NCBI GenBank assembly: GCA_014904845.1
Contig: MU119247.1
Span: 62,001 to 126,000 of the forward strand
DNA: 64,000 nucleotides
Direction of reading: 5' to 3'
Origin: Acephala macrosclerotiorum
Taxonomy: Eukaryota; Ascomycota; Leotiomycetes; Helotiales; Mollisiaceae
The notes beneath the pieces are model-generated. The model did no database searches, had not been told where the DNA came from, and saw only the letters and a program-made list of their open reading frames with translations. Below, piece after piece: positions 33,272-46,040 of the stretch; within the stretch, counting starts at the first letter, position 1, and each line of letters opens with the position of its first letter. The position numbers and the translations under genes were made by a program.

Positions 33272-36172
33272 TTATGGATTCTCATAAACGTCAATGAACC
33301 TTGCAAGATCGTGGTGGCCAGCACCACGTGCAATATCTGCTGCCGTTTTCCCGCCCTCATCCCCTAGTCCTTGGTCCTTTCGCCGTCTCTCGTTAGCCAA
33401 GGCAGTCTTATCCGCACCATGGTCAAGCAAATTCATGGTAATTCGTTTATCGCCCTTCCATGCAGCAACATGCAAGGGAGTCACACCCGCCAGGCTTTTG
33501 TAGTTCACGTCAGCCCCGTAGATGATGAGCCAGCTTGCAATGTTGGCTTGGTTTTCCGAGATAGCTATGTGCAAAGCGGTATATCCAAACAAATCTGCGT
33601 GATTGAGGTTCGCTTGGTAACGATACAACAAGACCAAGACCAGCTGATGGCCTCGTAGGGCTGCGTAATGAAGTGGGGTCGACTTGTTATCATCTTCAAT
33701 ATTTACATCGCCGCCATGATTGAGCAAAAGCTTACAAACCTCCACACAGTCATTCATGGCAGCTGCGTGGAGTGGAAAATGATTAGAGTGTTCTGTTTGC
33801 CGTGTTGTGAGTTGAGAAGCTCCGTTCTTGAGTAGCAGAGCAAGCATGTCGGTATTGTTGCTGCCGACGGCGATCCACAGCGGAGTTTCGTGTCGTGGTT
33901 TGATTCGGATGTCAGCCTTAGCCCCTCTTGCAAGCAATTTCTCAGCGGCTTTGAGGTGTCCGTTTTTGACGGCATAGTGAAGTGGAGTCCAGCCACTCAG
34001 GGTGGTGTCGTTGATGCTCGCTGCAGGACTGTTGTTCAACAATGTGGAAATGACACTAGTGTGGCCTTGAGATGCCGCATGATGCAGAGGCTTAAGTCCT
34101 TCCCAATTTCCTCTGTTGACATAGGCTCCGTATTTGAGAAGGGTAGCCACGCACTCGACATGTCCTTGCCGGCAGGCATTATCCAACACGGTATTGTCTT
34201 CGGCGTCGGATCTCGAGAAATCAGCTCCTGCTTCAAGAAGAGCTTCCAAAGCACTTGCATTCTTCTTTTCACAAGCAACACCCAGTGGTGTGAGTTTTGT
34301 ATTTTTGGCCCGCGCGTTAAGGTATCCGCCGAGTTCGACAAGAGTCTTAATCGTCGTCCTTCTATTACAGGCTGCTGCAACGTGCAGTGGCGCCCACCCA
34401 TCCTCATTCTCAGTTAGGTTGTCGACTTCAGCTCCACTGCGGACGAGGAGGGATATGATGACATCTTTTTGAGTACTTGCAGCGGAATGAATGGGCTTGA
34501 ATCCATTGTGTGCCGCTAAATTCATCTCTGCTCGATGCTCAAGAAGACTTTCGACAACAAAAACATGGCCTTTAGAAGCTGCTGTATTCAAAGCAGTTCT
34601 TCCATCGTGCAGAGCTTGCACATTGAGGTCCGCGCCATGTTGAACCAGAAGGTCTGTTACAACTTTGTGGCCTTTGCTTGCTGCATAAAGGAGTGGCGTC
34701 ATACCAAACTCATCGCTGTGATCAATCAAGGCGCCACGAGCTAATAAGAACTTTACCGTATTTGCTTGGCCTTCGATTGACGCGCATATCAAAGCTGTTT
34801 TCCCATCACCAATAGAACTCTCCATCGTTGCGCCATACTCGATTAAAAGCTCGACGATACTCGTATTTCCGAGTACTGCTGCATGAACCAGAGGTGGTAC
34901 CGATGGCGGATATGACCATACCTTCGTCGCTAATCCATCTGCCTTGGGAAAATGGGGATTGGCCCCTCTTTCTAGAAGATCCGAGACGGCGCAGACATCT
35001 TGTCTTGTTATCAATTGGTGTAATTGAACTTCTCTAGGCTCCGATATAACAGAAATTCTCTCCAAGACCGAATAGGATTGGTAACGTCCATACGCTTGGT
35101 TATAGCGGAAGTCGGACCCCGCATAAAATGAGTTTGGCTGTGCCTTTTCAGCTTCGGTAGTGATCGTCAGGTTGGAAGGGGATGGGGCAGGAGATTCTTG
35201 TCGAAACTCTGCGATCTCTCCATTCGAAGTAAACCCCGCTTTTCGATATGGCCTAGAGTCTCGAAGCTCAAGCTGGAACTGCCCCTCTCCCGACTCGAAC
35301 TCGCCATTAAGGTCTTGGATTTGCCTGTCCCAAACTTCGGTGTGCTCTCTCGTCACCTGAAATAGTTTCTCTATGACTTCGAGACTGAACTGAGGTTCGA
35401 AGCTGTTATTGATCGATTGCTCCTTGCATATTCTAAATGTCTCCGTTGATTCTAATGTTACCTTCGATTCCGCATCAAAATCTGTGCGTTTCTCGGAAAT
35501 CACGCCCTTGAGCTTTGAGCTGCGAAACGCTTTGGCTTCTAACGATCTCCGTTCCAGTTCTTCTAGCTTCAAGGCGTTGGCCCCGTCTGGGGGCTGTAGA
35601 TGGAAACCTGGTATGAGTTGACTTGCTACGATCAGCGTATGCATTTTAATCGCCCGAAAGATCCCTACTATGGCTCCATGGGTTTTACATGGGGAAAGGT
35701 CGAGATAATGAAAAACTCACAATTTTAGACATTCAGTCTTTAAAAATTCTGTTAGAAATTCGATGGAGAACCTATGACCACGAATTTGTTGTTCGATTTC
35801 CCGCACCAAACTTCCATCCAGCAAATCCTCCTGGGCGAGCTCGGTTGAATGTCTGATGGTACTCAGCTTGTAAATTTCACTGTCCAGAAGAGACAGTGTT
35901 GAGGCGATGCCTATGATTGCCGTCTCGATGCTAGCCATCCAATTATACTCTGCGCTAGCTGCTGTGCAGAGAGTTCCAAAACGCTCTAACATCATCGACT
36001 GTAATTGAGACAGTAACGACGCTGTCGTGAGGCAATTGGTGGATAAGGCTGTGATATCGAGGCTGGCCTGGAATTGCTTCTTGGCTTGTAATTCATGCAG
36101 CCCATGTGATAAGTGTAAACAGACCGAGAGTACCGAGCCTACGCTCAGTACAATGGTGATTACTTCGACCAT
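33272..36172 (-). CDS. Ankyrin-repeat protein with fungal STAND-type N-terminus
   Basis: Two exons, 36172-35721 and 35621-33272, intron GTGAGT..GCAAG; 933 aa. The N-terminal ~150 residues start with a hydrophobic helix (VEVITIVLSVGSVLSVCLHL) and continue as helices, as in the N-terminal domains of fungal ankyrin/NACHT STAND proteins. From about residue 370 there are some 17 ankyrin repeats with the usual TPLHYAA..GH..V..LL..GAD pattern (for example MTPLLYAASKGHKVVTDLLV), running to the end. No NACHT or NB-ARC domain lies between. Ankyrin arrays serve as protein-binding surfaces; in fungal STANDs they are the sensor part. The neighbouring NLR-like gene lacks such repeats. The repeats are diverged from one another, so recent internal duplication is unlikely. 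Confidence 0.88.
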
Positions 36173-36640
36173 TGTGATGCTCCAGTAAGACGTAGGAGAC
36201 TATTGTGTTCACCGCGGTTCGTGGTCTGAGATGTATCGAAATTTCGGTCGACTTTTGAAGAGGGGCGGTGACCTGGAAGTATGAAACAAAGGGGCGGTGC
36301 TGAGGTGGTAAGTGCGACCATGCAGTGGTCCCATTTCAGCCACTCGAACGCCACTTGAAACCCGCTTGCGTTCACCGAGAACGTTTTCTTATTGGTTGAT
36401 AAATATGTTCGAGGAACCTTCTCGTTAAATATTGAACCAAACCTGGGAGTCGCAAGGACGACTCGAACAGATGGAAGAAACATGTAAGACAGATCTGGCG
36501 CCCAATGAAGTAGGACCTATGACATTATGATGTTCCTGCTTGGTATCGGAGTACGCGATCGTCACTAATCGTCTCGAGAGATCATTCGTGAAGCCTATGT
36601 CCTATATCTATTTTGCTGCGTACAAGAGGTAATTTATCAG
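36173..36640. other. Intergenic
   Basis: Upstream of the ankyrin gene; no gene. The GH43 remnant to the right has no catalytic part here. Confidence 0.5.
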
Positions 36641-37659
36641 CACGTGGAGTGTATCTCTCGTCCTATAGCGAACGGATTTTTGTGACATGGAAGGATGGAG
36701 AATGGCCAATCCTAGACCAGTCCAGGGCCGAATGAGCGGCTGGCCACTTCTACCACAGACAAGGGCGATACGCGGAAGCGGACTGTTTGTTGAAGATCTA
36801 GACATCGTAGACTCCCCACCAGGCTCCACCATTCCGCCACATTTTCTCTACTGGCGCTTTCCGCCAGAGGACGCTTTCGCGGTCTCCCTTCAGGGACATC
36901 CCAATACGCTTCGGCTGCGTCCGTCGCAATCAAATCTTACGTCCAGCGCGACCTTGAGCACGATATCAGAACTGAGTTTGATCATGCTTGTTCAGACGGA
37001 CACTTGTTTGATTTTAGCGTCGACGTCGTGTTCGAGCCAAAGCTGGAAGAGGCGGAAATTGGGGTGACGGCTTTCATTACACAAACGCAACACCTCGACT
37101 TGGGCACTGTGCTCTTGCCTAAGAGTGATTCCAGCTCAAAGAGCAGCGCGGGTCTAGCACCGCATCTTCGTTTCCGAGTTACTGATGTCCCCGGCCTGAC
37201 GGGTGACTTCAATGGAACTGTGCCAACCGTTATCAAGCCATTGCCCAAACATTGGTTGAATGCTCCTATCCAATTACAAGTCACCGCGGCCAATGAGACG
37301 GATTACATTCTCTCCGCTGCATCATCTGTTGCACCCTAGGAAAACGAGGCCATGGGAATAGCACCTGCAACAATATTAAGCGGCGGTGATGGTCGGTTTA
37401 CGGGTAAGAATCGCGTCTTATGCTTTTACATGGCTGTTCGTAGATAATACTACGAGATCGTTTGCCGGACCTACTACATCCTGCACTAGGTGTTCTCACT
37501 GACAAACTTCCAGGGATACTTGTTGGGGTGTATGCTACAAGTAACGGTGGAAATGGTACGACAGAATCATATATCAGCGGATGGCGGTCCCAAGGCAAAG
37601 GCCAGGACATCAACAATGGTGCATTTGTACCATACAGCCAGTTTGTAGGATCATCCTAA
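36641..37659 (+). pseudogene. GH43 beta-xylosidase remnant (C-terminal domain only)
   Basis: C-terminal part of a GH43 beta-xylosidase/arabinofuranosidase, a plant cell-wall enzyme. Recognisable in successive frames: TWKDGEWPILDQS; then GRMSGWPL and STIPPHFLYWRFPPEDAFAV with SLQGHPNTLRLRPSQSNLT; then FDFSVDVVFEPKLEEAEIGV and QTQHLDLGTVLLP; finally GVYATSNGGNGTTESYISGW and the end GSS with TAA. Frameshifts separate these pieces (near 36685, 37005 and 37440) and a TAG lies at 37337-37339. The five-bladed propeller with the catalytic acids, which should lie upstream, is absent. So this is a truncated dead gene. Confidence 0.8.
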
Positions 37660-38035
37660 CGCATGAGCCATGCGAAATATACATATCTTTTGGCTGTAAA
37701 CTATTCTACACGACCCATACGCTAAGCCACTAAACCAAAACAAGCCAAATTTGGCAGCACAAACAATAAAACATTTTGCTGAAATATGAACACAACGGCC
37801 TTAGACTTATGACGAAAAGCAGAAACACAAAGCCACTTGGCGAGTATCACACATAGAGAGCACCAGAGAATCCCACGACTACGCGCAACTTGATGCTATA
37901 TTCATTATCCTATACACAACACCCGGCATACCATGCCATAGCCACAATCTCACAAAGACACAATTCAATGCAACCCTAACCTCAACAATGCCCAGCGCTT
38001 AAACTCCTACCATGCACAAGTCCCAATCCCAAGCC
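37660..38035. other. Intergenic, 3' side of DNA polymerase epsilon gene
   Basis: No gene. Probably 3' UTR of the minus-strand polymerase gene. Confidence 0.5.
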
Positions 38036-41000
38036 TTAAATCCCACCCAAAACCTCATCCACAACGACCCCTAGCATTCTCAACCCATAAGTCCCCGCAA
38101 CCCTCTTAAAAACCGCCATCCGCCTCAAAACCTCCTCCCTCCTAACCGTCTCCCCCCAATTCCCACTGCAAGCACAATGCTCCATAAAATCATTAACCCT
38201 CAACGTTCCACACTTCCCACACTTCAAATCCTGTCCTGTCCACTCCGCCACCAACCCATTCACCATACCTATCAATCTCTCTTCAATCTCTAGCCTGTTA
38301 TATTCACCTTGGCAGAAACTACATTGCCATGGTCGAATGGTATCTGATGACGGATCAGGAATGAGGTCTTCGTCTCGGCAGAAATCGAGGTCGCGGGCCA
38401 TGGTGCAATTGTCGCAGATTACTTGTTGGAGTTTGAGTGATTCGGAAGGATTCTCGAATCGTGCTTCGTTGGAGAATTCGCGGACTTCGAAAAGGGCGAG
38501 CAGTTCTTTCCGAAGAAGACGAGCTTCCATTGTGATGTTCTTGTCGAGAGAAAGGACTTGCATGAGGCATTTGACGAGTTGGAGAGCGGGGTTGGAGAAT
38601 TTGAGATGGGAGCCGGGGAGGATGGGGAAGGAATAGTCGGATGCTAGTTCGGGGTGGAGCATTTCGTCTTTTTGGCGGCGGATCAGGCCTGCGATTTGGC
38701 GTTTGAGTGGCTTTTCGAATTCTTTCCCAAGGGTGATCTTGTCGTCTTTGACGTCTTGAGTAGAAGCTAAAGCCGAAACGGGAAGTTGAGTTGCGCGAGG
38801 AGTTGAGTCGGGAAGAGTGCGAGGTCGCTTGAGCTTGTGCATGATCTCGACGAACTCGATGACCCAGTCGTTGAAGATTGGCTGCAGTGGTCCAGGCAAG
38901 AATTTGCTGAGTTGCCAGTGCATGATGCAGTCAAGAGTTTGGTTCTCAGCCTCGACAACTTTTACGGTAGCTTTCCCACCATAGTTGAATTCGTCGTACC
39001 AGACAAGGTAGTCCCAGTATTCCTTAATCTCCAGGTCCAAGAAGTGGAACAGTGGTTTTGCCTTGATTGACTTCAGAATGTACTCGCTGTACGCGTACGC
39101 ATTCCCGACTTCGGATTTCGTGGTTTGCAGCAGGAGTCTGTTTGCATTCGCGAATACCACGTGCGACCCCACACGTCGGAAATCTGTCATTAGCTGCTGG
39201 AAAGCTTTCCTCGACATCATCTGGACATAGTAATGGAGTGATCGATCGTAGAGGAAGGAATCAGGATTCTCAACCCAGCGGACGAGATGCTGAACCATGA
39301 TATCTGCCATGTTACTACCTTTGCAGGCTTCGGTCCACCAAGCTTTGACCATCTCTCGCATGACTGTGATACCAGCTGTCGCAAACGCGTTATCTGAGTA
39401 AAGGACATTGGTTCCGTCGCTGGGCGCATCATCTTGAGGGGCGGCTGGGTTGAAGGCGATCGAGTCACTCCCTTCGAGTTCATTGATGAGTGATGAAGTT
39501 AGGATCGTGTTGATGGCAAGATTTCGAACATCGATCTCGATGCACACCGAGGGGTAAGTTCCTGGATTATTGACAGATGGCATCTGTACAGTCTCGAGAG
39601 GTCCGAAAACATCATCTTGCTCGTATCCAGCATGATCTGGCCTTGGGCTACCAGACCACCAGAGGACAACATTGTTCTTCTGCAACCTCCTAGCGTACGC
39701 GATATCAATCAAGTATCGAGGATCATCTCTCTCGAGATTGCAAAGAGGGACATCACCATATCTAGCCAGCTCTGTCAAATGGAGGATCCACTGTCCGAGA
39801 CTCAAGTAATGGTTCACAAGGCGCTTGGCTACGAAAGCCTGCCAACCAAGAGGAGGGAGGTTGCTGTCTGCGATTTCGTACTTCAGAGGTAACACTGGGA
39901 ATTCGCCCAAGATTGGCACATCATGAATGAGCATACGTCGCTGCGGAGACTGGATGACGAGCATCAGCGGCTTCGATTCGTCATTTCGCATCTTTTTGAT
40001 TAGATCTCCGATCTCGAGGAGTGCCTTTCGTCTTGTGGTTACCTGGTTGGTTTTGAATTGCATCTTCTCCTGGTAGTCGAAGCAAGTTTGCCATGCTACA
40101 CCTTCGGTTTCGGCCTCTTTCTCTCGTCGTGCCAAATTCTCTGTGTAGATCTTCCCGATGTTAGGTAAGTCTTGGGCAGAGTCCTTGGTTTTCTGCAAAA
40201 TAACCACGTGCGCCAGTTCCTTTGTCGTTGAGAACAGAGCAAAGATTTGTCGGTCATCTGCAACGATGTGGTAGAGGTACAGATATGCCATTGGGGACTG
40301 GGAGAGATATGGGTTCTTTGCAGTCGCTCTTCGTAAACCGGACAGATCAAAACCGGATTCCAAACCTTTCCCGAGGACACCGGGTTGAGCTTCGTCGAAT
40401 GTACAAAGGCTGCCTAGCTGTAGCACAGCTCTGACATTCAGCGGAAGCTGCTTCTCATAGACGCCTTCAACACTGGGATGGTTAAACAGCAACGATATTT
40501 TCTGCGCATCGTTGACGTACACCTCCTCCGGCATGGTGAGCTTGAAGAGATGCACAGATGGATGTCCATTCGGCAGAGTATGCGTGACCTTTTGAGCTTC
40601 GCATCTATCGACCTCAATGTCCGGCAACTCCTTCCCCTTTAGATTCAAGAACACTTGGCGTGGGACGTTGACTTTCAGTTGATGAATTTTCGAATCAATG
40701 AGCACGAACGCCAGTACTACACCAGGACTTGTTGTTCCTCGGAGTTGTAAGACTTGCCATGTACTCCTATAAGTCATCTCTGCTTGAACCCTGAACGTGG
40801 CACCAATGTTGCTCTGTGCGCCTGGTCGAGTCTCACCGAAGAGATGCTTTCGTCTGATTCGTGCTTGTTTCTGGATCTTCCACTTCTGCTTCTGATACTC
40901 GAGGAAGCCTTTGTAGTCTTTGGTTGGATCCGGCATCTTCTCTGGCAATGCAGCGAAAGGATTTGTGTTGACTGCAACAGCCGGCTCTGGAGACTTTCTT

Positions 41001-44000
41001 TTCTGAGCCTTTTGTGATGCTTGAGTCAGAGCAGCACCAATCGCCTTGGGCTTTAATAGCTTGACACCAAAGTCTTCCATATCTTGCGACCGATCCTGTA
41101 GATTGATGATCTCCTCCAGAGGTGCTGATTTGAACAGATCCGTCATCTTCTTCTGCTTCAGCTTATCATCCTTGACATTGATTCTCCTCTGTAGCCAATC
41201 CGGATGCGGCACCCTCGGGACAGGATTTCTGACTTTCTGCAGAGCAGCCGGGATCGTAATCAGCTTCTGAATAACTGAACCCAAACGCTCACGGTAGTAG
41301 TCCCAATCCAGCAGAGCTCGTGGGTCCATGTTCATGGGGTCTTCCTTCAGCCATTTCCGCAGGAAATATCGCTTGACTGATGTCTCAGCTGAGAAAATGG
41401 CGACAGGAATAGCTCGCTCGGTGACAGGTGCATTTTTCGGCCTTGCGCATATAATGTACTTGCAGTTCAGGCCCTTGTCCTTTACCATTTGCTCGCCCAA
41501 GAAATCAGCCAGTCGCTTGGCAGTGGTGATCGAAGTTGATTTCTGCACTCCGTATTCCTCGAGAGTCTTCGACATGCTTCTGTTTTCGCAAATGAGATCG
41601 ATGAGTTCCTCGTCAGCGAGCGTCTCTCCTTTCGAGTCGAGAACATCCAGCCATTGGTTTGCGACCTTCGCCACTGCACCGTATGTCTCTACTAAAGTCG
41701 TGCCTTCTAAGAAGAATTTGAAAATCTGCTGTTGAAAGATCTTGATGAGTTTCAATTCTCCTCTTCGCTTAACCTCGAAGCCCTTCAGCTCAGCAAGACT
41801 GCCGTCATCGTTGAACACAGCATAACGCTTTTTCAAATTCTTGTCTTCCTCCTTCGAGGTTGGCAAGATCATTGCTCGGTATGGTCCATCGACTTCGAAG
41901 AAGATCGAGTTGTCGCTGTGAGTCTCGTACTTGAAGGTTTTCGGGTCAACGAGAGTCTGGTATTGGTGATTTGTGAACTTGGCATGGACGAGATGGTTTA
42001 ACATGACGCAAGGGTACGAGATCGCAACTTTCTTGCCGTTCTTGAGCTTGAAGGCGTAGTTTTCGGGAAAAGTGGCCGGCAACATACACCAGATACCGTC
42101 AGTGTCCAGTTCCAAAGGTCGTCCGATTCGTTCAACCAATTGTCGAGCCATCTGAATGATATGAGCACCAGTCAAACATGTAACACCAGCCATCTCCATG
42201 GAATACCAACGCGATCCCTTTCGCATGACATATCCGTAAAAGGAGTTCAGAATGACTTTGTGAGCCAATTGCAGCGAGTCGAAAAGCACGATCATCTTCT
42301 TAGCAGCATCAACCTCAACAGCTGGTGCTCCGGCGGACTTCAAAGCTTCGGTTTTACCCTTCCAGACTTTCTGCTTGCCTTTGTAATCATACCGACGATC
42401 TCGAAAGTCTTTAACTGTGTCGATATAAAAAGGGTTCTCGCGTTGGCAGATGATTGCCTCTCGCTCAATTGTTTTCTGGTCATGAATCTTGTGGTAGATC
42501 TTCTGACTGTAGATCTGCAGTCGTTTTCGGACCAGAGTCGACTGCTCATCTGGCGTCAAATCGTGGAAAGTCCTTGCTGGGCTATTTGGCCATTTCCCGG
42601 GAAACTTTTCATTCTCAAGAGAATTTCTGATCATGTTGTACTCGTCTCGTTTTGCTGGCAAATATTCTCCTCGCCATGCCCACGGTAGTCTTCGGTCGCA
42701 AGTCTTTCCGGGTCGATTGAAGTCGCATGCCGCACAATCTGACTCCTGAATCATGGAATCTGGCTGCAATCGATTCGTGGTCATGATATTGGGGTACATG
42801 GACGCGACATCCAAATGGTAGATCAGGGGTCGCTCGCTTCGGTTCGCTGTCTCTTTCAGGCTGTTGAGTCTGTCGGTAATCTGTTGCTTCACTTCCTCAT
42901 AATTCTCAATATCATCGAGAGATTTCTTCTCTTCGACTATAATACTGAACTTGAGCGCAGCATCTAGATCCTCCAAAAGCTCATCAATGGCAGTCGTGTC
43001 AACGGCAAAATTGACTGGTATATCAGCACGGAAAACTCCAGCTTCAATACTTTCGACGTGACCACCAACGTAGGTTTCTGACTCCAGCAAATGACCCTCC
43101 CAAAATGCTTCCTTTGGTGAGACATGCTTGTTCGGCAACACAATCTCCTTCTGGTACGCCTGCACCATCAGCAACATCTCACAGAGAGTTCCAGTCCCCT
43201 TTCTCAAGACAGCATCCGGACCCAGCGGAATAATCGTACATAGCGAGAAAATGAAAGGATGCACATATTTCATGTACAGGTAGTAAGTCGCGACGGCGTC
43301 GGAAACTGAGTATTCGGAGAGAACTTGTGGTTTCTCGCTCGCATACCGAAGCATCAGTTCCGGATCCAGTTCATCGGGGTCGTATCCAAGTTTTGCGGTT
43401 GTGACGGCTTTCAGACCTCGACTTCCTTGTGGTAAGTAACTGTCTCGGTTCACCCAATGGAAACAATCCATGTGTGCACTGTAGTCGCAACAATACTGAT
43501 CTTCTGCTCCTTTTCGCCATCCAATCTCTTGGTACATGTCGATTCCATTGACACTTGCTCGAGCATCCACGAATGGCCAATCGAAAAAGTCTCCGTTGTA
43601 AGTTGCAATGACCGTTGGCCTCGCTTCCTTGATGTGTAGGAAGAATCTTTCAATCACTGCTTTTTCGTCCGGCTCGTTGAAAATCATGAAAGGACCCTCG
43701 TACTCCGGTTTTGGTGTATACTCGAAATCCTCGATGTCTTCTGAGACAATCTCTCTATTTGTAATTAAGAATCCCTGCCCATCGATCATGTACGAAATCA
43801 TCATAATCTGATCAATTGCTGCATCGGGGAACTTCAGTGGTAATTTTGTTGTCTCGATATCGTATGCCATAACCACAGGCTCTGCACGTTCCAGACGCTC
43901 TTCTAAACATTTCATTGTCGTAACGCCATGTTTCGCCTCGACCGAGTACCATTTTCCTGTCCGTATATCTGCCACTGTTAGCATCACTCTAAACGAAGGT

Positions 44001-44811
44001 CTGTTGCACCTACCCATATCTATCATTACTCGTACATGGTATGGAACATCATATTCCCTAATATCCACAATGAAATCGCTAGCATCCGCAACAGAAACAT
44101 TAAGTCGTCTATCATCATCTCGGTCATCATCAAAGAGGTCGAATCCAGCATTTGCACTATTCTGTCAGCACTTCCCCTCCTCTTTTTCTAATACTTAACA
44201 TACCTGGCAACCTCAGCATACGTATCCATCGCATTCATATTCTTCTTATTCTTCTCCGCAATGGGCATAATATCCCTCCTCGCCGCCAACAACTCCCACA
44301 CATTATTAAACCTCAACTCAAAAAACGTCCTCCTATACCCCAAAAGATGGTTCGGCATCTGCAAATCCTCCTTCTCCACCTTCCTCAAACTCTTCACCAC
44401 TCCACCCCCAGGAACACGCTTCAACCACTCCTCCGCTTCCGCCTCATGTCCCCTCTTCACTGCCACCAAGAAATAAGGTTCGTATTCCAACGTAGCTTTA
44501 AATGTACCTCCATCCTCTTCAATGAAATAACAATCTAACCCAGCTCGTCCTTCCGGGATCTTGTCATCTTCGATAGAAGTGGACTTTAGATTTACTAGCC
44601 AGCCGGTCTTTTTCTTCCCGGAATCGTAGCGGGCGAAGCCTTGCGCTTCGTCGATTGAGTGAGCGAGGCGAGTTGCTTCTCGTTTTTCGTCGGCGGAGGT
44701 GGCTTCGTTGCCTCCTTTCGAGGCAGTGAAGGTTTTTGTCTTGCGGGGACCGTGGTAGGCTTGTTTTCCTCCGCGGCGGTAGCCATTCTTGGGCATTCGT
44801 GGGCCGGGCAT
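38036..44811 (-). CDS. POL2: DNA polymerase epsilon catalytic subunit
   Basis: Leading-strand replicative DNA polymerase, nuclear. Exons 44811-44204 and 44156-38036 with a 47-bp intron (GTATGT..AATAG); 2242 aa, the usual size. The N-terminal half is a B-family polymerase: exonuclease motif YDIETTKLPLKFPD near residue 300 and further Exo motifs (VIATYNGDFFDWPFVDARAS), polymerase motif A HLDVASMYPNIM near 650, VILNSFYGYVMRKGSRWYSM, and motif C DTDGIWCM near 880. The C-terminal half is the inactive second polymerase fold, followed by two cysteine clusters: CDNC...CSFC and CGKCG...CAC, the zinc/iron-sulphur sites that bind the other subunits. The start is supported by a basic N-terminus (PKNGYRRGGKQAYHGPRK) as in other fungal Pol2. 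Divergent from COX20. Confidence 0.98.
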
Positions 44812-45212
44812 TGTGTCGAGGAGGGTGCAGGATGACCTGCTGGAGGGCGAGTTGTGGTCAAGAGATATTCGTAGGGAGAGGCAAGTCTAGCGAAGAATTG
44901 CTTGTCGTGGAAGTCGAATTCGGCTACGCGAGGTAGTGTTGGAGAGATGGGAGGTAATTGACGTGTTTTGCGGAGTTGGGATGAAGTTCGCATCTGTTGT
45001 GTTGAAGGTTCGAGATTCGAAATCCATGCAGCGCGTCTCGACGCGCTTTCGTGTTTAGTGGCTTTTTCGCGAACCCCTGAACCTGCCAAATTTCTCAGCC
45101 TCGCTGACCAGGCTTAACGCCAAGCAATTCCGGTGACCAACAAATTAAAAAGGTGCACATTACATCGTCCCATTTTCTCAGCCTTCTCTTCTCCTCTTCA
45201 ACAACCAACACA
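44812..45212. promoter_or_regulatory. Divergent POL2/COX20 promoter with MCB-like palindrome
   Basis: 401 bp between start codons. At 45030-45047 lies a perfect inverted repeat, AGCGCGTC-TC-GACGCGCT, holding one ACGCG core on each strand. ACGCG is the core of the MluI cell-cycle box bound by MBF, which in yeasts controls DNA-replication genes including polymerases. That it drives S-phase expression of this polymerase gene is an inference. Confidence 0.55.
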
Positions 45213-45835
45213 ATGGCAAGCGACACAAGAAATTCTTCCACCTCACCCCCTAGAAGCCCCCCTCCAAGAGCGACCGAGCCACCAGAACATGTCAAGACGC
45301 CCAACAAAGTCTACGAAGTCTTCAATGCGCCACCGTCCGCCAATGCATTGCCAGAAGGATCGGGGTTGAATACAGCGGGATCAAGGGAGAAGCAGCCAAC
45401 ATTGGCTGAGGGGATTAAGACGGTCAGATTGCAGGACTTCACGCAGGTGCATATGTATCCTTGTGTTAGGGAGAGTCTGTTGATGGGCATTGGAGGTGGA
45501 TTTGGGATGGGTGGGATTCGAGCACTTTGGGGAGGTGAGAATTCTGTGATCATGGGAAGTGTTTTTACTGATGTGTTATAGCGCCAATCCCGAAGGCTGC
45601 GAACTGGGCAGTGGGGACATTTGTCTTTGCTGCTTTTGCGAACTACGAGTTCTGTCTGTACAAAAGAAGGATGGAGAAGGCGTATATGAAGAGAGCAGTG
45701 GAGATCATTGATAGGAAGAAAGCGGAGAAGGAAGCTGCTGCCAAGGCAAAAAGGGACGAGAGGAGAAAATTGAAAGAGGAGGAAGACAAGAGGGCCGAGG
45801 AGGCCGCCAAGAACAAGGGCTGGAAGTTTTGGTGA
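45213..45835 (+). CDS. COX20: Cytochrome c oxidase assembly protein COX20
   Basis: Small mitochondrial inner-membrane chaperone that helps mature Cox2. Exons 45213-45534 and 45582-45835, intron GTGAGA..TATAG; 191 aa. Two hydrophobic segments separated by a short loop are the family mark: VRESLLMGIGGGFGMGGIRA then PKAANWAVGTFVFAAFANYE. The N-terminal ~70 residues are proline-rich and the C-terminus is a long basic/acidic helix (AEKEAAAKAKRDERRKLKEE). Start set at the first in-frame ATG. Confidence 0.92.
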
Positions 45836-46040
45836 TTGGACACAAGTTGGACATTGTAGATGTATTATGATCCTGTATTATGAACGGACTATGGAACAGC
45901 TCTCCTAAAGAGTATCCTTGAAGTAGGTATTGCCCTGCGCCGAATCCTACCCGGCCTATTTCAACCTAGCCTAAACCAACGCCCGCTATGCAAGCACAGT
46001 ATTCACTCAAAAGAGACGAGTGGGGTATCTGAAAAGCAGA

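Noticed and set aside
44595..45089. 164-codon minus frame overlapping the POL2 start
   Set aside because: Overlaps the first exon of POL2 in another frame and covers its promoter; no homology seen.
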